DNA from: a virus
Virus record (IMG/VR): IMGVR_UViG_3300025137_004231
Coordinates: 1-27,777 of that record
Length of the DNA: 27,777 bases
Reading direction: 5' to 3' (one strand)
Within the stretch, counting starts at the first letter, position 1. Every line of letters begins with the position of its first letter. Position numbers and translations under genes: made by a program. This document shows positions 8,466-13,399 of this stretch, piece by piece. Under the pieces are notes generated by a model, which made no database searches, was not told the origin of the DNA, and saw nothing but the letters and a program-made list of their open reading frames with translations.

Positions 8466-9210
8466 GAACTACCTCTTCTATTTTGGGGGCATATACGCCC
8501 CTGTGTTGCACAGTTATGGCTGCTGCTTGCATCGCAAACTTTATAGCCTGGTCTATACTATAAGTATCCAAATAGTTGAATACAAGACCTGCGAGAAAAG
8601 TATCTCCTGCACCACACACATCATGAGTTTCTACACTTGGGGGTAGGTAAGTCCTATTTTTATATTCGACTTTCTTTGAGCCATAGGTAATTATTAATTC
8701 GTTAGTAAGGCTTTCAGCCCCTTCGTACTCATACTGATTTATCTTTACAAAGCACCCATCAAACTGAGCCAAATCTTTTTTCTTTGTATCTACAAAAATA
8801 GGGCCATCAAACTTTGCCCTAAGTTTTTTTATGTCACCCTCTTCTACAAAACCTTTGTTATAGTCTGATATAACAATTGCAGAATAACCATCTAGACTTT
8901 GATCTGCTGTGTCTACCTGCTCAGTCTTAATCTGTTCGTCTACTCTAAGCAGTTGTTGACCAGTCTTTTCTTCTACGTACCTGTGCTTACGCTCTTTGTA
9001 GTCTGTTATGACATCTACTCTTGCACCTAAGTTAACAAGGTTATTGTAGACGTTGTAGGCCATACCTCTTTTTACAACAGTAGATGTAAGATCAAAGACA
9101 GGCACAGGAGCTTCAGGACTTATTCGAGTTACAGTTCCTGTGTGATATTCATCATAGCAACTGTCGCCTAGTAATAAAATTTTCGATTGTTTTTGTTGTT
9201 GATTGACCAT
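8455..9210 (-). CDS. hldE (kinase domain): D-glycero-D-manno-heptose-7-phosphate kinase, HldE kinase-domain type, 251 aa
   Basis: Phosphorylates heptose-7-phosphate at C1 with ATP. It belongs to the PfkB/ribokinase family. The N-terminal LLLGDSCYDEYHTG and TRISPEAPVPVF match the HldE-specific RISPEAPVPV signature. ISDYNKG at 115-120 matches the LSDYAKG segment, and DVCGAGDTFLAG at 197-208 is the anion-hole motif with catalytic D203. The usual GGAANVA substrate-binding motif is changed to RGMAYNV near 48-54. At 251 residues it is about 65 shorter than the E. coli kinase domain; the missing parts fall after GARVDVIT and between KINQYEYE and the GAGD motif. The only usable start overlaps the upstream nucleotidylyltransferase gene by 59 bases. 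In E. coli both activities sit in one HldE chain, kinase first; here they are separate and in the opposite order. Confidence 0.9.
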   Translation of the reverse strand: MVNQQQKQSKILLLGDSCYDEYHTGTVTRISPEAPVPVFDLTSTVVKRGMAYNVYNNLVNLGARVDVITDYKERKHRYVEEKTGQQLLRVDEQIKTEQVDTADQSLDGYSAIVISDYNKGFVEEGDIKKLRAKFDGPIFVDTKKKDLAQFDGCFVKINQYEYEGAESLTNELIITYGSKKVEYKNRTYLPPSVETHDVCGAGDTFLAGLVFNYLDTYSIDQAIKFAMQAAAITVQHRGVYAPKIEEVVHET

Positions 9211-9562
9211 TGGTTCTCTCGTAGAATACTACCTTGTTACAGTACTCCTCCCCTATAACCTTTTTTCCTCTCCAATCAGAACCCTTAACCATTATGTCTG
9301 GTCTGTACCTTTCAAGAATTGCAAGAAGATCATTGTCTGTGTCAAATGTTACTACGCTTGTAACAGGTTTCAACGAACCAATTAAATGTTTTCTATTCTT
9401 AAGTTTATTGAAAGGTCTTCCTTCCCCCTTGTTATACTCAATACGCCTATCTGTGTCAATAGCTACGAGCAGGTGAGTGCCTAAACCCTTAGCAAAATCA
9501 AGCAGATCAAGGTGCCCTGAATGCACTACATCAAATGCTCCATTGACAAATATCTTCTTCAT
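9152..9562 (-). CDS. hldE (nucleotidylyltransferase domain): ADP-heptose nucleotidylyltransferase, HldE C-terminal-domain type, 136 aa
   Basis: Transfers AMP from ATP to heptose-1-phosphate to give ADP-D,D-heptose. A complete single-domain nucleotidyltransferase-fold enzyme is visible: NGAFDVVHSGH with the HxGH motif at residues 14-17, AIDTDRRI, KGEGRPFN near 45-52, DIMVKGSDW near 89-97 and the GQSTTKTI motif at 119-126. All match the C-terminal half of E. coli HldE. I start it at the ATG at 9562 because MKKIFVNGAFD is the family N-terminus; a longer frame to 9631 would run into the divergent gmhB. The Shine-Dalgarno is weak. Only fifteen bases separate it from the gmhB start, and the two promoters would lie inside each other's genes. 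Confidence 0.92.
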   Translation of the reverse strand: MKKIFVNGAFDVVHSGHLDLLDFAKGLGTHLLVAIDTDRRIEYNKGEGRPFNKLKNRKHLIGSLKPVTSVVTFDTDNDLLAILERYRPDIMVKGSDWRGKKVIGEEYCNKVVFYERTNGQSTTKTIENFITRRQLL

Positions 9563-9571
9563 AATTAAAAT
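9543..9571 (+). promoter_or_regulatory. Sigma70-like promoter for gmhB, apparently leaderless
   Basis: TTGACA at 9543-9548 (perfect -35), a 17-base spacer, and TAAAAT at 9566-9571 (five of six -10 matches). The expected transcription start, six or seven bases on, coincides with the gmhB ATG at 9578, and no Shine-Dalgarno is present. A leaderless message is inferred. Confidence 0.6.
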
Positions 9572-9577
9572 TACACC

Positions 9578-10222
9578 ATGTCTAGATTTAAACATATAAT
9601 AGAACAAGACCCACAGCAGATTCAACAACAAAATATTCCTAGTGATTGGCCTAAAGTATTTCCTAAGTCAATTGTTGGTTTGGATCGTGATGGTGTAATA
9701 AATGTAAACAAAGGTTACATCTCTGATCCTAACGATTGGGAGCCTATCCCTGGTTCTCTTGAAGCTATTCGTATGATTAGACTCAAAGGATATAAACTAG
9801 TTATACTAACCAATCAGGGTGGTATTATAAAAAAGGAGCAGACACATGACCAAGTAGAAGCTGTTCATCAACGTATGATGGAAGTCTTTGGTAATGCAGG
9901 TATCTACTCCATTGATGGTTTGTTCTATTCTGAAACCTCTCTGAAATGTGATTGCTTTGCTAAACCTAATCTTGGTATGTTTCACAGAGCAGAGAAAGAA
10001 ATATTTTTAGATAAGCATAGGTTTAAACAAAATGGTTTTTATGTTGGTGACAAGATGACAGATCTTAAAGCTGCAGAACGTATAGGTGCTAGACCTATTC
10101 TTGTTCGTACTGGTCATGGATTAGAAACTGAAGAAGACCTCAAGAAATTCTCAAGAGAGAAACTTAGAAAGAAGACCAAAGTGTTTGATGATCTTCTTCA
10201 GTTTGCTCAGAGGTTGCCTTAA
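9578..10222 (+). CDS. gmhB: D-glycero-D-manno-heptose-1,7-bisphosphate 7-phosphatase (GmhB), 214 aa
   Basis: Removes the C7 phosphate from heptose-1,7-bisphosphate, between the kinase and nucleotidylyltransferase steps. It is a HAD-superfamily histidinol-phosphatase-type enzyme. Seen directly: LDRDGVINV with nucleophile D36 and general acid D38, LTNQGGI with motif-II Thr at 78, KP in the motif-III region near 129-130, and VGDKMTDLKAA with D158 and D162. E. coli GmhB binds zinc through a CPH...CDC loop; here CDC is kept (C124, C126) but the first Cys and the His are replaced by SETS and the loop is shorter. About 30 extra Gln-rich residues precede the core. It is the only plus-strand gene. Its TAA is shared with the stop of the convergent carbamoyltransferase gene in a TTAA palindrome. 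Confidence 0.9.
   Translation: MSRFKHIIEQDPQQIQQQNIPSDWPKVFPKSIVGLDRDGVINVNKGYISDPNDWEPIPGSLEAIRMIRLKGYKLVILTNQGGIIKKEQTHDQVEAVHQRMMEVFGNAGIYSIDGLFYSETSLKCDCFAKPNLGMFHRAEKEIFLDKHRFKQNGFYVGDKMTDLKAAERIGARPILVRTGHGLETEEDLKKFSREKLRKKTKVFDDLLQFAQRLP
9596..9625 (-). promoter_or_regulatory. Possible sigma70-like promoter for the nucleotidylyltransferase-kinase-cupin-hldD group
   Basis: On the minus strand, TTGAAT (9625-9620), an 18-base spacer and TATTAT (9601-9596) lie inside the gmhB coding region, about 35 bases before the ATG at 9562. The -35 hexamer is the same as in the candidate promoter before the glycosyltransferase gene. In AT-rich DNA a chance match is possible. Confidence 0.35.
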
Positions 10223-11931
10223 GCAGCTTCCTCCATATCCTCAACAAGACTATCATTATAAGGATAATGCACTAGCTTACCTATGTCTGGTAAGTATAGA
10301 TAGTTTATGTCTGAGTTCTTCACAGTGTTTATGGCATCCTGTAAAGTCTCAACTAGAGGCTGACCTGCTAGATTAAAACTTGTGTTAAACAGGATAGGAA
10401 CACCAGTTATCTTATCAAACTCTTTTATCAGGGAATAATAGCTAGGGTTTTGTTTCTTGGTTACAGTCTGAATACGACATGTACCATCTACGTGTGTAAT
10501 CGCAGGAACTTCACCATGCTTCTCAGTCTTAAAGTCCATAGCATACATCATGTATGGTGACTCTTCTAGACCACGAGTTTCAAACCACTCTTCAAAGTTT
10601 TCTTGCAGCATCGAACCTGCAAAAGGTCTGAACCACTCTCTTCCTTTGACTGCGTTTACAAAGTCTTTACCATTAGTATCTGTAGGATCGTATAGTATAG
10701 AACGATTACCTAGTGCTCGTGGTCCTGCTTCAGAACGTCCTTGGAATAAAGCTACAATGTTTTTGTCTGCTATTAGCTTTGCTACATCAGCAGCTTTAAC
10801 ATCTTTAGTTTCTATATCACCAAGGTCATAGTCTTCTTTACGTTCAGGGCCAAGATAAAGAGTAGTCATAGGACGTATAGTCTTATCCTCTTTGTTCTTA
10901 TCGTAGTGAATTATTTTAGCTAACCCTATTGCTGTACCACCATCGTGAGAGATAGGGTCAACAAAGATATTGAGATCAGGAAACCTCTCCTTGTAGTAGT
11001 AGTTGGCTACACAGTTAAGACCATAACCACCTGATATAACAATGTTTTTGTGTCCTGTTCTATCTACAGACTTTTCGATTAAGTCTCCTACAAGAGTTTG
11101 TGTCTCATCTTGCACAGCCCAAGCTAAGTCTTTTGCTGCATCTGTTACCTTTGTGTGGTCACTATGCCAAGCTTTAGGATCTTCTTTTAGTTCTAGTAAA
11201 GGGTGGCGTGAGTGATCTACGTAAGCACCTGCAGGGTAGTTAGGGGTAAATACGTTTTTGTTACCTCTGCCATTATAAAACAAACTAGGAATAAACTCGT
11301 TTCTTTTACCATATGGTGCAAGACCCATAGTCTTACCTGCTTCAATGTAACCAAAACCAAGATAGTGTGAGACAGCTTCATATGCTTTAACTATTGTTAC
11401 AGCACTATCCATTTCTAAATCTTCACTTACTATACGTTGGGTATCGTAGTTTCCACCATAAGAAGTAAATACAGGTTTTATTCCCTCTTCATAGTCACAG
11501 TTAAAAATAGACTCTGTTTCAAAACCTGGGTTCTTAAACTCTTCATTAATTTCTATCTGTCTATGAGAACCAGACCCATCTACAATAACAGCAGCAGCCT
11601 GTTTAAATCCTGAGTTGTAAAAAGCATTTGCTGCATGACCTAGATGGTGAGCACTACCAACACTTATTATTTCCAGATTAGGGTTAAACTTTCTCAAAAA
11701 ACCAGAGTAAGGATCTTCTCCTGTCCAAGGTAACTGTGGGAATTGTTCTGAAGTACCACCAAGAACTAGGATGTCTACACCATACTTTAGTGCTTCCATC
11801 ATTCCTGCAAAAGGATTTCCATCATACTTACTACGAGAAAGTCTTTCTTCTTCTATGTAAAATTTTAATTCACCATCTACTACTAGAGCAGCAGAACCAT
11901 TATGCCCTGGATTGATTGCTAAAATATTCAT
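10219..11931 (-). CDS. O-carbamoyltransferase, NodU/CmcH family, 570 aa
   Basis: Transfers a carbamoyl group from carbamoyl phosphate, through carbamoyl-adenylate, to a hydroxyl of a sugar or other acceptor. The full family pattern is visible: INPGHNGSAAL at 6-16, metal-binding HHLGHAANAF at 95-104, VDGSGS near 117-122, GKTMGLAPYG at 199-208, GGYGLNCVAN at 301-310, HDGGTAIGLA at 329-338, EAGPRALGNRSIL at 401-413 and FRPFAGSML near 434-442. Length is normal for the family and no key motif is missing. AAGGTGA precedes the ATG, which overlaps the glycosyltransferase stop as TAATG. Tight linkage to a heptosyltransferase-like gene and to ADP-heptose synthesis suggests the acceptor is heptose. 7-O-carbamoyl heptose is a known component of Pseudomonas LPS cores. 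The acceptor here is inferred. Confidence 0.92.
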   Translation of the reverse strand: MNILAINPGHNGSAALVVDGELKFYIEEERLSRSKYDGNPFAGMMEALKYGVDILVLGGTSEQFPQLPWTGEDPYSGFLRKFNPNLEIISVGSAHHLGHAANAFYNSGFKQAAAVIVDGSGSHRQIEINEEFKNPGFETESIFNCDYEEGIKPVFTSYGGNYDTQRIVSEDLEMDSAVTIVKAYEAVSHYLGFGYIEAGKTMGLAPYGKRNEFIPSLFYNGRGNKNVFTPNYPAGAYVDHSRHPLLELKEDPKAWHSDHTKVTDAAKDLAWAVQDETQTLVGDLIEKSVDRTGHKNIVISGGYGLNCVANYYYKERFPDLNIFVDPISHDGGTAIGLAKIIHYDKNKEDKTIRPMTTLYLGPERKEDYDLGDIETKDVKAADVAKLIADKNIVALFQGRSEAGPRALGNRSILYDPTDTNGKDFVNAVKGREWFRPFAGSMLQENFEEWFETRGLEESPYMMYAMDFKTEKHGEVPAITHVDGTCRIQTVTKKQNPSYYSLIKEFDKITGVPILFNTSFNLAGQPLVETLQDAINTVKNSDINYLYLPDIGKLVHYPYNDSLVEDMEEAA

Positions 11932-12857
11932 TACTTCACCTTCTTTTCAATATCTTTTACAATGTTAGTATACATTGCATTTATTTCTTCGTCACTAAAA
12001 TCCATCAGAGTATCGTTAGCTCTGTCAGCTAGGTGACTCTCAAGACCTGAGATACGAATAGGTGAGTATTTCTTAGCATCCTTCTTTTCTACAATGTTAA
12101 AGTAATCTGGATAAGTTGTGTTGATAGCAAATGTAGAACCAACAATTACTGTTCCAGGAGTTCCTAATGCTCTAGCCATGTGTTGACCAACTGAGTCTAC
12201 ACCAATAAAGTAGTCTGCTGAACCAATAAATGCAGTCCACATTCGTAGGTCTGCCTGTGGTTTTACAGTATAGGTATCCTCTGCCATATGAAAATCTGGT
12301 TCAGCCATAAGAACTAGGTTGTACTTTACACTTAGCTTCTTAACTAGTTTTAGATACGACTGAGGATCAAGAGAACGAGATGATTCATCAATAATAGTAC
12401 CAGTAGGATGTTTTTGTGCAGAACGTCCAAAGGGTTGTAACACAATGTTCTTTTGTTTTTTCTGCTGATTCTTTGCATCCAAGAACATACCTGCTGCATT
12501 AATCTCTTCCATCTTAGAGGTTTTAAGAACAGGTAGGCCTAGATCAGAATGATCATGCGTATCATTAATTAGAACATCAAAGGCTTCAGCTAAAGATAAT
12601 TCTTGTTTAAAGTATCCTGGTACTCGATATGGTTCAGGAGATACAAGTTCTTCAGCATCTTTTATTACGTGGTCAAAGATACCTTTTTGTTCAGGGTTAA
12701 ATACTTTGTCTTGTAGTTCAGGGATACCCCAGTATAAAGTATCCCATCCATGTACTAGTATAGCAAAATCGTCATGTTTCTTTGCATACTTTAGGAAAGC
12801 AGGTATAGATGCTACAGCACGACCTGCGCCCCCATCAATAAAAAATAGTTTTTTCAC
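11931..12857 (-). CDS. GT9-family glycosyltransferase, ADP-heptose:LPS heptosyltransferase-like, 308 aa
   Basis: Two Rossmann halves of a GT-B glycosyltransferase are visible. The N-terminus reads MKKLFFIDGGAGRAVASIPA, equivalent to the glycine loop of heptosyltransferases. After the linker come IVLQPFGRSAQKH near 138-150 and the hallmark GVDSVGQHMARALGTPGTVIVGST near residues 219-242, which contacts the nucleotide sugar. GT9 enzymes typically move heptose from ADP-heptose to LPS core; other sugars are possible. The start is GTG, fixed by in-frame TAA codons just upstream. A near-consensus promoter ends about 40 bases before it. With the downstream carbamoyltransferase it forms the transfer half of the sugar cassette, while genes 9578-7339 form the synthesis half. 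Confidence 0.85.
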   Translation of the reverse strand: MKKLFFIDGGAGRAVASIPAFLKYAKKHDDFAILVHGWDTLYWGIPELQDKVFNPEQKGIFDHVIKDAEELVSPEPYRVPGYFKQELSLAEAFDVLINDTHDHSDLGLPVLKTSKMEEINAAGMFLDAKNQQKKQKNIVLQPFGRSAQKHPTGTIIDESSRSLDPQSYLKLVKKLSVKYNLVLMAEPDFHMAEDTYTVKPQADLRMWTAFIGSADYFIGVDSVGQHMARALGTPGTVIVGSTFAINTTYPDYFNIVEKKDAKKYSPIRISGLESHLADRANDTLMDFSDEEINAMYTNIVKDIEKKVK

Positions 12858-12900
12858 GAGTCTTCTTTCTTATTATTATTACCCATGAAGGGTGCTCGTT

Positions 12901-12929
12901 ATTATAGTCTGATGTTAAACTAAATTCAA
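12901..12929 (-). promoter_or_regulatory. Sigma70-like promoter ahead of the sugar cassette
   Basis: On the minus strand, TTGAAT (12929-12924), a 17-base spacer and a perfect TATAAT (12906-12901). The -35 overlaps the stop of the chaperone-like gene. The expected start near 12894 would give a leader of roughly 35-40 bases before the GTG at 12857. It would let host RNA polymerase transcribe the cassette separately from the virion genes. Confidence 0.6.
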
Positions 12930-13399
12930 GAGGGTTGTGTAGGCCAGTCTATTATCCAAGGGTTAGTCACAGACGTAGGAAGGTTACGCAGTAAACCCCT
13001 GTAAGTAGCCCACGCAGCTTTCTTTTCGTCTGTTAAAGGAGAGTCAGAAGATTGAGTCCAGTCACTGTCACTAAGCTTTTTATTTCTAGCTAACCTGAAT
13101 ATATCTATTTGATTATTTTTAGCTTCATCTAGTGGAATCTCATCAGTAACTTCTAAATAAAAAGGCGTAGTATCAGGTTCAGCCTGGCCATACTTACCAA
13201 AGTTAGGGATAGCATATTCAAAAAGATCTATTACAGCATCATCAACACCCTCTTCTAATGACTCTATTGTAATAGTTCTTGGGTGTACTTCTGTATCCCA
13301 CTCCATAACTTTCTTATTGTATAAGGATGTTGGGTGTGAATACAATATTTCAGACAGTATGCCATCTGAACTACTATTAAAAATAAAATAGTATTTCAT
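12926..13399 (-). CDS. Tail fibre assembly chaperone-like protein, 157 aa
   Basis: The C-terminal third matches the phage tail assembly chaperone motif (Phage_TAC / tail fibre assembly type). LARNKKLSDSDWTQSSDSPL and DEKKAAWATYRGLLRNLP correspond to the common R-x-x-L-x-x-SDWTQ...LT-x-x-KKAAWA-x-YR-x-x-LR-x-LP pattern, around residues 103-141. Proteins with this domain are usually encoded right after a fibre gene and help the fibre fold or trimerise. Here the gene directly follows the cysteine-rich 826-aa protein with a TAATG overlap, marking that protein as the likely client. The N-terminal 90 residues are acidic and not recognised. AAGGT lies eight bases before the start. Confidence 0.8.
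   Translation of the reverse strand: MKYYFIFNSSSDGILSEILYSHPTSLYNKKVMEWDTEVHPRTITIESLEEGVDDAVIDLFEYAIPNFGKYGQAEPDTTPFYLEVTDEIPLDEAKNNQIDIFRLARNKKLSDSDWTQSSDSPLTDEKKAAWATYRGLLRNLPTSVTNPWIIDWPTQPS

Noticed and set aside
9563-9631. Longer N-terminus for the nucleotidylyltransferase (start at 9631)
   Set aside because: The extra 23 residues precede a complete family N-terminus (MKKIFVNGAFD) and overlap gmhB; the ATG at 9562 fits better.
12855-12890. Ten-codon mini-frame whose stop overlaps the glycosyltransferase GTG
   Set aside because: It lacks a ribosome site and its sequence is low complexity (Asn/Lys); a leader peptide cannot be supported.
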